From Arcanobacterium urinimassiliense (lineage in GTDB: Bacteria > Actinomycetota > Actinomycetes > Actinomycetales > Actinomycetaceae), in the NCBI RefSeq assembly GCF_900119495.1, contig NZ_LT632435.1:134998-198997 (forward strand): DNA of 64,000 nucleotides. Direction: 5' to 3'. The notes beneath the pieces are model-generated. The model did not search any database. It was not told the origin of the DNA and worked only from the letters and a program-made list of their open reading frames with translations. The translations under genes and the position numbers were made by a program. Shown here piece by piece: positions 16,480 through 24,878 of this stretch. The first letter of the stretch is position 1. The number at the start of each line of letters is the position of its first letter.

Positions 16480-18366
16480 TTGGAAAATTCGTATCTCTCT
16501 GGAAAAACCCCCATTGCTGATCGTTTCACACTAGATTCACTTTCGCTCGAAGAATTTTCGTCTTTTGGCACTACTACTTGGCAAGCCACTGATACGGTAC
16601 TTTCCCGGCATCTGCGTGCTATCGTCGTCGATCCGAAACTAACGCAGCGCCCACAAGTTATTGATGCCGCACGCCGAGCTGCCTTACTTGATCCGGCACA
16701 GCATATTGCGGTAGTAGCGATACACGATGATGCAGAAAGTGCCATAATTTTTACGGAAATTCCCACCGGCGAACGCCTAAAATCTTATCTGGAAAAAGGC
16801 CCCTTAGATCCTGCCTCGACTATGGCAATTATGGGGCAAGTAGCGGCCGGAATACATGCAGCTGGGGATTTCGGAATTCGAGATTTGCAACTGCAGGCAC
16901 GCAGTATTTATTTGCCTGATTCAGGAGAAGTGCTAATTGACGGCATCGGAATTCGCGCCGCTTTAGCGCAGGTAGATTTGCAGCGCAGCCCACTCGAATT
17001 AGATCGAGCAGAAGCGCGCGGTTTGGTAATTTTCCTCGCAGCTTTACTCCAAGGAGAAGATTTCCCTGAAGACCCAGCCAGCCACGATTCAGTGCTGCAA
17101 AAAGCGCTTAGCTTACCGAATTTACCGGCAGCTCTTTTCGATTTGTTGCAGGCAGAGGCACACGGGCAAGGGCCAGCTTCAGCCGGAGATTTTTTGCGGC
17201 GGCTAGCTCCGTGGGGAGAAATTGATTTTACGGCACTTCCAAATCCACACGCCCGCTTGCATACTGCTTTTCCACTTTTAAGTGCACAAGATTTACCGGT
17301 AAGCGCGCAAGATTTCCCAGCAGAAAATAATGCTCCCGCTCCCAATCCAGCGGCAGAAGTGGAAGAAGTGGAATCTGCTACCCCAGAATCAGAGGCTTAC
17401 GAATCTCTCACTCCAGAATCTGCTACCCCAGATTCAATTATCCAGAATTCTCCCAGCCCAAATTCTGGCGAAGGTTCAGAAGAAGCGCTATCTGAAAATT
17501 CTCGCCCACCCTTTGTGTGGCCAAAACTAAGTAGCACCCCTGGTAAAGCGGCATCGCCTGCAACCCCTTCGCAGTTAGCTCCGTATGCAAATACCGATTT
17601 ACCGGAAAATACAAAGGCGCAATCTGCTCATAATGCAGAAGCTGCTACAGGCAGCGACGCTAGCGCGCACGATAGCGATGCCAGCGCATACCAAGAAAAT
17701 ACGGGTGGGCGCCAAGACAATACTGATACGCATAACAGCGATACCAATACGCGGCGTCGTTCACGCGGACTTTTTTGGGGAATGCTGCTAGCTGGGATTG
17801 CCATTTTTGCTATCTGCCTTTTTGCTTTGCTGCGGCCTTTAAGTCCGGTATCTATACCCGCAGAAGAAGATAAAAATGGTGCAGCCGGGAGCTCGGAAGC
17901 AGAAAACTTTCCGCAGGTAGCCCCCCAAATTTCCAGTGCAAAAGTAGTGGCAGAAGATCCGCAGACGCTGGAAACAGCCAATAGCTCCACTGAACGTTTG
18001 GTAAAAGAAATAACGAAAGCAATCGATGGGGATCCGGAAACTGCCTGGTACACCTGGTGGTACCAAAGCAATTCTATATATAATAATGATAAAATAGGAG
18101 TAGCCGTCAAGTTAAAAGAAAAAACTGCTCTTAGTGAAATTACCGTGCTAGTACGCGGAGAAGGTGGAAGTATTAAATGGATGCTTCCTCCTAGTGCGGA
18201 TGCCGAAAGCGGTACACTTGTAAGTAGTAGTGCTATTTCGGAAAAGACGCATTTACAAGCAAAGAAACCAGTAGTAACCGATGAATTCATTTTATGGATT
18301 GATTCTCTGCCAGTAGACGAAGAAGGAATGAATCGAGCCGTAATTTCGGAAATTACAGTCAAATAA
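16480..18366 (+). CDS. Membrane pseudokinase with C-terminal discoidin-like domain (homologue of the MurJ C-terminal region of mycobacteria)
   Basis: A 628-residue protein: an N-terminal protein-kinase-like fold (about 15-255), a long Pro/Ser/Glu/Asn-rich linker, one transmembrane helix (about 430-452), and an extracellular beta domain (about 485-628). The last domain contains AIDGDPETAWYTWWY, typical of discoidin-like sugar-binding modules. The kinase domain lacks a glycine-rich loop. Where HRDxxxxN is expected it reads FGIRDLQLQARSIYL, and DFG is replaced by IDGIGI, so it is probably catalytically dead. In mycobacteria this module is fused to the C-terminus of the lipid II flippase MurJ and its phosphorylated form is bound by FhaA. 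Here it stands alone. It starts at a TTG (16480) preceded by GAAAGGG. Confidence 0.8.
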   Translation: MENSYLSGKTPIADRFTLDSLSLEEFSSFGTTTWQATDTVLSRHLRAIVVDPKLTQRPQVIDAARRAALLDPAQHIAVVAIHDDAESAIIFTEIPTGERLKSYLEKGPLDPASTMAIMGQVAAGIHAAGDFGIRDLQLQARSIYLPDSGEVLIDGIGIRAALAQVDLQRSPLELDRAEARGLVIFLAALLQGEDFPEDPASHDSVLQKALSLPNLPAALFDLLQAEAHGQGPASAGDFLRRLAPWGEIDFTALPNPHARLHTAFPLLSAQDLPVSAQDFPAENNAPAPNPAAEVEEVESATPESEAYESLTPESATPDSIIQNSPSPNSGEGSEEALSENSRPPFVWPKLSSTPGKAASPATPSQLAPYANTDLPENTKAQSAHNAEAATGSDASAHDSDASAYQENTGGRQDNTDTHNSDTNTRRRSRGLFWGMLLAGIAIFAICLFALLRPLSPVSIPAEEDKNGAAGSSEAENFPQVAPQISSAKVVAEDPQTLETANSSTERLVKEITKAIDGDPETAWYTWWYQSNSIYNNDKIGVAVKLKEKTALSEITVLVRGEGGSIKWMLPPSADAESGTLVSSSAISEKTHLQAKKPVVTDEFILWIDSLPVDEEGMNRAVISEITVK

Positions 18367-18404
18367 GTGCCCAGACAATGCTAAGAAAGTGATGGAGAAA
18401 GAAA

Positions 18405-19340
18405 ATGGCTGATATTTATGATGTTTTAATTGTGGGCTCTGGCCCAGCTGGCTGGACGGCAGCGATTTATAGCGCCCGCGCCGGGCACAGCACCTTAGTA
18501 ATTGCCGGAGCTTTAGATGCAGGTGGCGCGCTTATGACTACCACCGAAGTGGAAAACTTCCCCGGTTGGGAAAACGGTGTTATGGGGCCCGAACTCATGG
18601 ACAATATGGAAAAGCAGGCTAAAAAGTTTGGGGCAGAAGTCGAATATGAAGATGCCAGCGAATTTTCTCTCTCTGGCGATGTGAAAACTATAAAAACGGA
18701 ATCTGCTTCTTATAAGGCAAAGACGGTTATTCTGGCTCTCGGCTCCGCCTACCGCAAGCTCGGATTAGAAAATGAAGCTAACTTGACTGGAAAAGGTGTT
18801 TCTTACTGCGCCACCTGCGATGGTTTCTTCTTTAAAGATCGAGAAATCGCTGTGATCGGTGGAGGGGATTCCGCAGTCACGGAAGCACTTTTCCTCGCAA
18901 AATTCGCTAAAAAGGTGCACGTAATTCATCGACGTGATGCTCTGCGCGCCTCGCAGATAATGGCAGATAGGCTTCTGGCAAAAGATGAAGTAGAAATGCA
19001 CTGGAATTCCGTAGTAGAAAAAATAAACGGAGAAGATGCCCTGGAGTCGCTGACCTTAAAGGATACCCAGACGGGCGAACTCTCTGAACTGAAGGTAGCC
19101 GGACTTTTCATAGCTATTGGGCACGAACCACGCTCTAAAGTAGTGGCAAATGAAATTACTACCGATGAAAAAGGCTATATAAAAGTAGAACATCCTACTA
19201 CAAAGACTAATTTACCGGGGGTTTTTGCTTGCGGAGACGTCGTGGATAGTCACTATCGGCAAGCTGTCACGGCAGCAGGCAGTGGCTGTAAAGCTGCTTT
19301 AGATGCCGAAAATTATTTAGCAGATGCAGCAGCCAAATAG
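18405..19340 (+). CDS. trxB: Thioredoxin-disulfide reductase
   Basis: Flavoenzyme that reduces thioredoxin with NADPH in the cytosol. The 311 residues contain the FAD motif VGSGPAGWTAAIYSARAG (10-27), the redox-active CATC (about 135-138), the NADPH motif VIGGGDSAVTEALFL with HRRDALRAS following, and the C-terminal FAD motif GVFACGDVVD. It is full length for low-molecular-weight TrxB. GGAGAAAG precedes the ATG. A bidirectional terminator follows directly, so no thioredoxin gene is in the operon, unlike the trxB-trxC pair of mycobacteria. Confidence 0.97.
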   Translation: MADIYDVLIVGSGPAGWTAAIYSARAGHSTLVIAGALDAGGALMTTTEVENFPGWENGVMGPELMDNMEKQAKKFGAEVEYEDASEFSLSGDVKTIKTESASYKAKTVILALGSAYRKLGLENEANLTGKGVSYCATCDGFFFKDREIAVIGGGDSAVTEALFLAKFAKKVHVIHRRDALRASQIMADRLLAKDEVEMHWNSVVEKINGEDALESLTLKDTQTGELSELKVAGLFIAIGHEPRSKVVANEITTDEKGYIKVEHPTTKTNLPGVFACGDVVDSHYRQAVTAAGSGCKAALDAENYLADAAAK

Positions 19341-19354
19341 GCTAATTAACTAGT

Positions 19355-19388
19355 AAAAGCGGGGTAGTGTTACCACTATCCCGCTTTT
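19355..19388. terminator. Bidirectional terminator between trxB and parB
   Basis: 15-base arms (19355-19369 and 19374-19388, AAAAGCGGGGTAGTG and its near-complement with one wobble) with a 4-base loop and T/A tracts on both sides. It lies between the convergent genes trxB and parB and can serve both strands. Confidence 0.9.
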
Positions 19389-19411
19389 CTTTTTAGCTTC
19401 TATTGCTGCTT

Positions 19412-20629
19412 TTATTTCCCTACACCAATAATCTCTAAAATCCGCTGTAAATCTTCAACAGAAGCAAATTCGATAGTTATCTTCCCTTTTCGTATTCCTT
19501 GCGCAATCTTCACTCTTGTATCTAAGTAATCGCCTAATTCTTGCGCCCATGTGGCCAGCTCTGGATTAACTTGTTTTGGACGCCGCGGCGTAATTAACTT
19601 TTCTTCACCGCTTAAGGTAACTTTTTCTTCCGTAGCTCGAACTGACAAACCTTCCGCTACTATTTGCTGCGCTAAACGCTCCATAGCAGCCGGATCATTC
19701 AACCCTAAAAGTGCTCGGGCGTGCCCAGCTGAAAGCACTCCTGCCGCTACTCGCCGCTGCACCAAAGGCGGCAACTTTAAAAGCCGTAAGGTATTTGAAA
19801 TCTGAGGGCGAGATTTCGCAATTCGTTTCGATAATTCCTCTTGTGTGCATTGGAAATCATCTAATAACTGCTGATAAGCAGCTGCTTCTTCTAAAGGATT
19901 CAACTGCGCCCGGTGCAAATTCTCCAATAACGCATCTCGCAACAAATCTGCATCCTCGGTATGGCGCACAATTGCTGGTACAGTTTTCTTTCCTGCTTTT
20001 AACGAAGCGCGCCAGCGCCGCTCACCCATAATTAATTCATAACGTGCCTGTGGATGGCTGGCATTTCTCTCTGCCAAAGGGCGCACTACTATTGGCTGTA
20101 ATACTCCTACTTCTTTTATTGAAAGCGCTAATTCGTCTAATTCATCTTCATCAAAAACTTGCCGAGGCTGTTTTGTATTGGGAATTACCTGATCTAAAGC
20201 AATTTCTCCGTAAGTGGCTCCTGGCACTGGCACCAAATCTTGGGAAGTATCCGTTTCACGTGAAACATTCTTATACTTTTTAGAAGCTTTCTGTGCTTTC
20301 TCTGTGCTAGCTACACTAGCTGTGCCCGTCTGCGCGGCACTAACTTCATCCTTTTTCTTTTTACCGCTGGCAACTCTCTTTACCGACTTTTTATCCCCAG
20401 TTACAGAAACACCAGAAACATTATTTTCATTAACCTTGTTTTTAGCTGCTCCACCAGTATTTTCACCGACACTATTTTTTACTGCGATACCTTCTGCAGC
20501 GGTGTTCGCCGAAGCGGTAGCGGGGCGTGCCGAACTAAAAAATACGTCAATTGGACTTTCTTTTTCTCCCTGAGAATCAGGAATCAAAGCGCCGATTCCT
20601 CGCCCTAATCCACGTCGTTTTTCTCTCAT
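19412..20629 (-). CDS. parB: Chromosome-partitioning protein ParB
   Basis: CTP-dependent DNA clamp that loads at parS sites near the origin and works with ParA in chromosome segregation. The 405 residues start with the ParB hallmark [13 protein letters not shown] roughly 110-residue low-complexity linker follows (Ala/Ser/Lys/Val-rich), and then the N-terminal CTPase domain with [24 protein letters not shown] and GERRWRA. The DNA-binding domain has a helix-turn-helix ([17 protein letters not shown]), and there is a dimerisation tail. A parS-like site lies inside the gene and encodes VSRET. It is 114 bases downstream of parA on the same strand. Confidence 0.97.
   Translation of the reverse strand: MREKRRGLGRGIGALIPDSQGEKESPIDVFFSSARPATASANTAAEGIAVKNSVGENTGGAAKNKVNENNVSGVSVTGDKKSVKRVASGKKKKDEVSAAQTGTASVASTEKAQKASKKYKNVSRETDTSQDLVPVPGATYGEIALDQVIPNTKQPRQVFDEDELDELALSIKEVGVLQPIVVRPLAERNASHPQARYELIMGERRWRASLKAGKKTVPAIVRHTEDADLLRDALLENLHRAQLNPLEEAAAYQQLLDDFQCTQEELSKRIAKSRPQISNTLRLLKLPPLVQRRVAAGVLSAGHARALLGLNDPAAMERLAQQIVAEGLSVRATEEKVTLSGEEKLITPRRPKQVNPELATWAQELGDYLDTRVKIAQGIRKGKITIEFASVEDLQRILEIIGVGK
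20252..20267. promoter_or_regulatory. parS-like site inside parB
   Basis: CGTTTCACGTGAAACA matches the 16-base parS consensus TGTTTCACGTGAAACA with one mismatch at the first base; the 14-base core is perfect. It encodes VSRET on the minus strand. Confidence 0.85.
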
Positions 20630-20743
20630 CGTTTCATCCCCTCAAATTATTCAACAAAAGCAGCTAAATTAATATCTTTTGCCAATTAAATTCTAACTAG
20701 TTTTTATTTACTTTTTTCGTTTAGTGTTCTACTTAGTTTTTAT

Positions 20744-21712
20744 TTAGTTTGCTCGCTCAGCTATTTCTTTTGCAGCAGCCATATAAGCTATCGCTCCAGA
20801 AGATCTTTCGTCATAAGTAATCACACTCTGTTGAAAACTAGGTGCTTCAGAAATTCTAATATTGCGCGGAATCTCTATATTCAAAGTTTCTTGTGGAAAA
20901 TACGCCCGTACCTCTGCAGCTACTTCTTGCGAAAGATTAGTACGTCTATCAAACATCGTAAGTAATATCGTAGATATCTGTACTTCTGCTTGGAGAGCCT
21001 CTCGTACCCGCCCTATCGTCTTTAATAGTTGCGTCAACCCTTCTAAAGCATAGTATTCAGTTTGAATCGGAATAAGAATTTCTTTTGCTGCCACTAGCGC
21101 ATTAATAGTCAATAAGCCTAAAGAAGGCGGACAATCGATAATAATATAATCTGGAGCAGCGGATGTTTCACGTGAAACATCTAAATAATCTTGCACCGCT
21201 TTTTGCATACGAAATTCGCGTTGCTCAGAATTAGCTAATTCAAATTCTAATAAAGATAAATCCATATTCGCAGGAACGACTTGCAAGTTACGTAACTCTG
21301 GGCATGCTTGCACTACCTGCGCAATATCGACTTCTCCCTGCAATACGTTATAAAGAGTAGAAACTTCCGCACTTTTATCAGCTCCAAGTGCAGTAGAAGC
21401 ATTACCTTGGGGATCGCCATCTATTACCAGTACTTGTAATCCACCTTTGGCGAGTGCTGCTGCGATATTTACAGCTGTAGTAGTTTTACCTACACCGCCT
21501 TTTTGATTTGCCACCGTAATTATTCGGGGCACAGCAGGGCGCGGAAAAGGAGAAGAAGCTACTTCTTTCATTACTTTTCGGTCACGCGCGAGATCAGCAC
21601 CTAGGGGAGAATCTTGCAGCAGAGTTTCGAAAAAATCTTCGTTTTCCGCATTATTCACATTCGATAAGCCACTAGACTCTACTGCACCCATTTGCCCATC
21701 TATGTTTTGCAT
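20744..21712 (-). CDS. parA: Chromosome-partitioning ATPase ParA (Soj)
   Basis: Deviant Walker-A ATPase that forms a dynamic gradient on DNA to move ParB-parS complexes. The 322 residues have an N-terminal extension (about 1-60), then VANQKGGVGKTTTAVNIAAAL (67-87), the Walker B-like DYIIIDCPPSLGLLTINAL, and VLLTMFDRRTNLSQEVAAEVR. A perfect parS lies within the coding sequence and again encodes VSRET. The upstream 278-base gap is AT-rich and contains a candidate promoter. AGGA lies four bases before the ATG. Confidence 0.97.
   Translation of the reverse strand: MQNIDGQMGAVESSGLSNVNNAENEDFFETLLQDSPLGADLARDRKVMKEVASSPFPRPAVPRIITVANQKGGVGKTTTAVNIAAALAKGGLQVLVIDGDPQGNASTALGADKSAEVSTLYNVLQGEVDIAQVVQACPELRNLQVVPANMDLSLLEFELANSEQREFRMQKAVQDYLDVSRETSAAPDYIIIDCPPSLGLLTINALVAAKEILIPIQTEYYALEGLTQLLKTIGRVREALQAEVQISTILLTMFDRRTNLSQEVAAEVRAYFPQETLNIEIPRNIRISEAPSFQQSVITYDERSSGAIAYMAAAKEIAERAN
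21165..21180. promoter_or_regulatory. Perfect parS site inside parA
   Basis: TGTTTCACGTGAAACA is an exact 16-base palindromic parS match, the nucleation site for ParB. It lies about 4.6 kb left of dnaA. Confidence 0.95.
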
Positions 21713-21928
21713 AAAATCCTGCTTTCCCTACTTCGAGCCTATCTAATCACTATCTTGCAGTAAACAGCAAAAATTCTTAAACAGTAAAGTACCAATACCT
21801 ATATCGTAATAAATAGAGAAGCAATCCTGCCTTTATTATTGGATAAATTTTACTACTTCACTATTCATCATATAGGCACTCTTAATATACCCACTAGAAG
21901 AAAAAGAGCAGAATCTTTTCCCTGATAT

Positions 21929-21957
21929 ATTGTAGGTATAATGAACATAGCAAACAA
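21929..21957 (-). promoter_or_regulatory. Candidate promoter for parA-parB
   Basis: On the minus strand, TTGTTT (21957-21952) and TACAAT (21934-21929) are separated by 17 bases, in the AT-rich gap upstream of parA. It would give a leader of about 200 bases. Confidence 0.3.
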
Positions 21958-21990
21958 ATAAGTACGCTATTTTATACTTTCCGCGCTTTC

Positions 21991-22668
21991 CTACTTCTTT
22001 TTGATCTCCACTACTCGCGTACCCTCTACAGCACCCCAAATAGATACTTCGTGCACATCTACCCACGCCGCCCTATATTTACGCAACTGCGTATGTGCAG
22101 CTTTTATTTCTTCTTCTGCGCGGGCACCTTTCAAAGCGAGGAGCGAGCCACCACTTTTCACTAAAGGCAAAGTCCACGGCACTAATTTCCGTAAAGCAGC
22201 TACCGCACGCGCCGTCACAAACTCACTAGCCAGCTTGCCGGAAAGCTCTTCTGCCCGCCCTCTTTTAATTTCCACATTAGAGAGATTCAGCTCCGCTTTC
22301 ACCATCTCCAACCACTTAACGCGGCGCTCCATTGGCTCTACCAAGTAAAGCTGCATATCAGGCCGTACAGCGGCAATCACGATTCCCGGAAAACCCGCTC
22401 CTGCTCCCACATCAATAAGCTCAGCACCAAAAGGCAAAAAATCTAATAACGCAGTGGAGTTAAGTAAATGGCGATCCCAGAGTTTATCCATCTCACGTGG
22501 ACCTACCAGTCCCTGCACTTGCCCTTGCGATTCAAGCAATTGTGCAAACCGCAGCAACTTTTCCCAACCTGCATTACCAAAATGTACAGCTCCTCCGGTT
22601 GGAGGAGCTTGTACACTATATTTTGGCTCTTCACTCATATGCGAATCATTCATATGTGAATTGCTCAT
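21991..22668 (-). CDS. rsmG: 16S rRNA (guanine527-N7)-methyltransferase RsmG (GidB)
   Basis: SAM-dependent enzyme that methylates G527 of 16S rRNA; its loss is known to give low-level streptomycin resistance. The 225 residues include the SAM-binding ELIDVGAGAGFPGIVIA (about 80-96) and the downstream VTARAVAALRKLVPWTLPL. The first residues contain three methionines encoded by a small CATATG-containing repeat, and none has a strong ribosome site, so the start is uncertain among 22668, 22653 and 22638. A 33-base hairpin lies near residues 18-28. It sits 29 bases after khpB on the same strand, the conserved order around actinobacterial origins. Confidence 0.95.
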   Translation of the reverse strand: MSNSHMNDSHMSEEPKYSVQAPPTGGAVHFGNAGWEKLLRFAQLLESQGQVQGLVGPREMDKLWDRHLLNSTALLDFLPFGAELIDVGAGAGFPGIVIAAVRPDMQLYLVEPMERRVKWLEMVKAELNLSNVEIKRGRAEELSGKLASEFVTARAVAALRKLVPWTLPLVKSGGSLLALKGARAEEEIKAAHTQLRKYRAAWVDVHEVSIWGAVEGTRVVEIKKK

Positions 22669-22697
22669 ACGAAATCGCTTATATGCGAAATACTTAT

Positions 22698-23330
22698 TTA
22701 CTCTGCAGAATCTGCTGAAATAGCCGATTCAGCGGAATCTGCCGACTCGGCAGAATCCATCGACTCTGCGGAAAAATCTCCCTCCGCGGCAGAATCAGCA
22801 TATTCAGTAGCTAACTCGTCTTCATCTTCTGCTAAATGTAAGACCACATGCCGATTAGCTCCGAAACCTTCCGATTCGGAAACCAATCCCGCGGCAGCTG
22901 CTACGTCGTGCACTACTTTCCGCTCAAAAGGATTCATTGGCTGAAGCGCATACTCTTCTCCGGTATCCAGCACTTCCTCTACAGCATCCTGTGCTATTTC
23001 CCGAATCTTATCGCGATGCTGCTCCCGATAACCCAATACATCCAGCATCAGCCGCGAACGCTCTCCGGTTTCTTGCTGCACGGCTAAACGAGTAAGTTCC
23101 TGTAAAGAATCCAGTACTTCTCCGCGGCGCCCAATCAAGCGCTTTAATCGCCGATCTTTACCTTCTTCGTTTACAATCGCCACCGTTGCTCGTTCAGCCT
23201 CAGTAGAGATTTCTAAATCTCCATCTAAATCAGCTATATCTAAGAGCTCTTCCAAATAATCGGCCGCTAAATCGCCTTCTTTATCTAGCTGCGTTTGCAA
23301 CTCTTCTGGGCTGAGTTCTTCTTCTTTCAT
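22698..23330 (-). CDS. khpB: RNA-binding protein KhpB (Jag/EloR), KH-R3H
   Basis: RNA chaperone that partners with KhpA and is linked to cell elongation in Gram-positives. The 210 residues have an acidic N-terminus, a KH domain (about 55-110, with RRLKRLIGRRGEVLDSLQELTRLAVQ) and an R3H domain (about 112-170, with QPMNPFERKVVHDVAAAAGL and HVVL). The final ~35 residues are a repetitive Ser-Ala-Glu/Asp tail (AESADSAESA), very similar to the tail of CarD in this window. AAGGAAAA precedes the ATG. Upstream, between yidC and this gene, the mRNA contains CACCTCCT, which is complementary to a ribosome-binding sequence. Confidence 0.93.
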   Translation of the reverse strand: MKEEELSPEELQTQLDKEGDLAADYLEELLDIADLDGDLEISTEAERATVAIVNEEGKDRRLKRLIGRRGEVLDSLQELTRLAVQQETGERSRLMLDVLGYREQHRDKIREIAQDAVEEVLDTGEEYALQPMNPFERKVVHDVAAAAGLVSESEGFGANRHVVLHLAEDEDELATEYADSAAEGDFSAESMDSAESADSAESAISADSAE

Positions 23331-23380
23331 TGTTTTCCTTTTATATCCAGGAGGTGAAACACCTAACCTACATAATTAAA

Positions 23381-24553
23381 CTAAAAATTTCGGGGCTTTT
23401 GGGCCTTTTGTGCGCGCTTCTTCCGCGCTTTTTTCTTTTCTTGCGAACGCTGCCGCTGTGCTAGCCGCCGTTCATAGCGCTTCCGAGCTCTTTCTTCATC
23501 AGTAAGCCCGTCTTTTCCGCGCTCTGGTTCAGCTGCCACAGAATCTGCATCTACTTCTGCTGCACCTTTCCCAGCTTGCTCTCCACCACTTTCTTTACCA
23601 CGCAGTTGCGCTTTCTTCGCCCGCTCTTTCCCTAAAGGTTGTGGACGCTGACCGGTATTTTCTACCTCTCCTTCTTCTGGAGGAAGACCTTTTGCAATCC
23701 GCTTCGCCCGCAGTTTTGCTTGCCGTTTCTTATAAGCTGCACTGCCAGGGGTGGGGTTCGTATTAAGCAGCCACGTCTGCTGGCCGATATTCCAAATATT
23801 GCCAACTAACCAATAAATAAGCACGCCTACCTGGAAAGTAGTGCCGGTAAATATGTAAATCATCGGCATGCCATAGAGCATATACTTTTGCATCTTATAG
23901 GCCGGATTATTTGGATCCATAGCTTTTTCCGGCATATTCTTCGTCATAATCTGCTTCTGAGTAAAGAAAAGCGTCGCAATCATAAGCGCAATTAAAACAA
24001 CTGCTACGACGAGAATATTGGTAGAAGTAGCAAAATTTTTCGCAGTACCAATCGAGCTGGAAAGAGGGGCTCCAAATAGAGTAGAACGAGAAATTTCTTC
24101 TGCTAATTTTTCATTAATCGGCCCTACTGCCTTTACCCGATATATCCCTTCTGAAAGTGGCTTTACCGCGTAGAGAAGCCGGAAAAGCGCAAAGAAAATC
24201 GGCATCTGAATAAGCATCGGTAAACAAGAGGAAAAAGGGGAAGTGCCGTGCTCTCTATAAAGTGCCTGCAATTCTTCCTGCTGCCGCTGCATCGACACCT
24301 GATCTTTACGATTCTTATATTTCTTTTGAATCCGCTGAATCTCTGGATTTAACTCTTGCGCAGCTCGCATAGATTTAGTCTGCTTATTAAAGAGCGGAAT
24401 CATTAAGGCACGTACCACAATAGTGAGCCCTACAATAGCTAGTACCCACGCTGGGCCCGGGCCTTTCCCCATTCCTAAAGTTGTGAGAAGAGAGTGGACG
24501 CCACTCATAATCCAAGCAATTATCCACATAATGGGATAGAGAATAGTATCCAA
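23381..24553 (-). CDS. yidC: Membrane protein insertase YidC
   Basis: Inserts and folds inner-membrane proteins with or without SecYEG. The 390 residues show five hydrophobic segments. The YidC/Oxa1 core contains KQTKSMRAAQELNPEIQRIQKKY (about 55-77), SPFSSCLPMLIQMPIFFALFRLL (about 100-125) and the GVLIYWLVGNIWNIGQQ block (about 246-262). The C-terminal ~110 residues are strongly basic, as in Gram-positive YidC proteins that contact the ribosome. The start is a TTG at 24553. It is part of the rpmH-rnpA-yidD-yidC-khpB-rsmG cluster. Confidence 0.97.
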   Translation of the reverse strand: MDTILYPIMWIIAWIMSGVHSLLTTLGMGKGPGPAWVLAIVGLTIVVRALMIPLFNKQTKSMRAAQELNPEIQRIQKKYKNRKDQVSMQRQQEELQALYREHGTSPFSSCLPMLIQMPIFFALFRLLYAVKPLSEGIYRVKAVGPINEKLAEEISRSTLFGAPLSSSIGTAKNFATSTNILVVAVVLIALMIATLFFTQKQIMTKNMPEKAMDPNNPAYKMQKYMLYGMPMIYIFTGTTFQVGVLIYWLVGNIWNIGQQTWLLNTNPTPGSAAYKKRQAKLRAKRIAKGLPPEEGEVENTGQRPQPLGKERAKKAQLRGKESGGEQAGKGAAEVDADSVAAEPERGKDGLTDEERARKRYERRLAQRQRSQEKKKARKKRAQKAQKPRNF

Positions 24554-24584
24554 GGTATTTCCGTTCCTTATTTAACTGATTCGT

Positions 24585-24878
24585 TTATAAAATTTCTTTT
24601 TCTGCGTGCCGGCGAACTTCGAGTAACTCAGAATAATTAAGGGGCCGAGTCGGCCATTTTCCCTGCGGTGGTACCCAGTCTACCCCACCTTTACTCCAAG
24701 GATTACAGCGCAAAATTCTCCATACTGCTAAGATTGTACCCTTTATTACGCCGTGAATTTCAATCGCTTCCACTGCATAACGCGAACACGTAGGTTCATA
24801 CCGGCATCTGCGCGGTAAAGCAGCAGATATAGAGCGCTGATACCACGCAATAACAGCCAGAAGAACTTTTTTTAGCAC
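24585..24878 (-). CDS. yidD: Membrane protein insertion efficiency factor YidD
   Basis: Small membrane-associated protein that assists YidC-dependent insertion. The 97 residues contain the family signature [30 protein letters not shown] (about 9-38), including both conserved cysteines, then [19 protein letters not shown]. The start overlaps the end of rnpA by 7 bases, which indicates translational coupling. Confidence 0.97.
   Translation of the reverse strand: MLKKVLLAVIAWYQRSISAALPRRCRYEPTCSRYAVEAIEIHGVIKGTILAVWRILRCNPWSKGGVDWVPPQGKWPTRPLNYSELLEVRRHAEKEIL

Noticed and set aside
21836-21990. Minus-strand open frame between rsmG and parA.
   Set aside because: AT-rich composition, no ribosome site, and it overlaps the end of rsmG in another frame; more likely promoter DNA.
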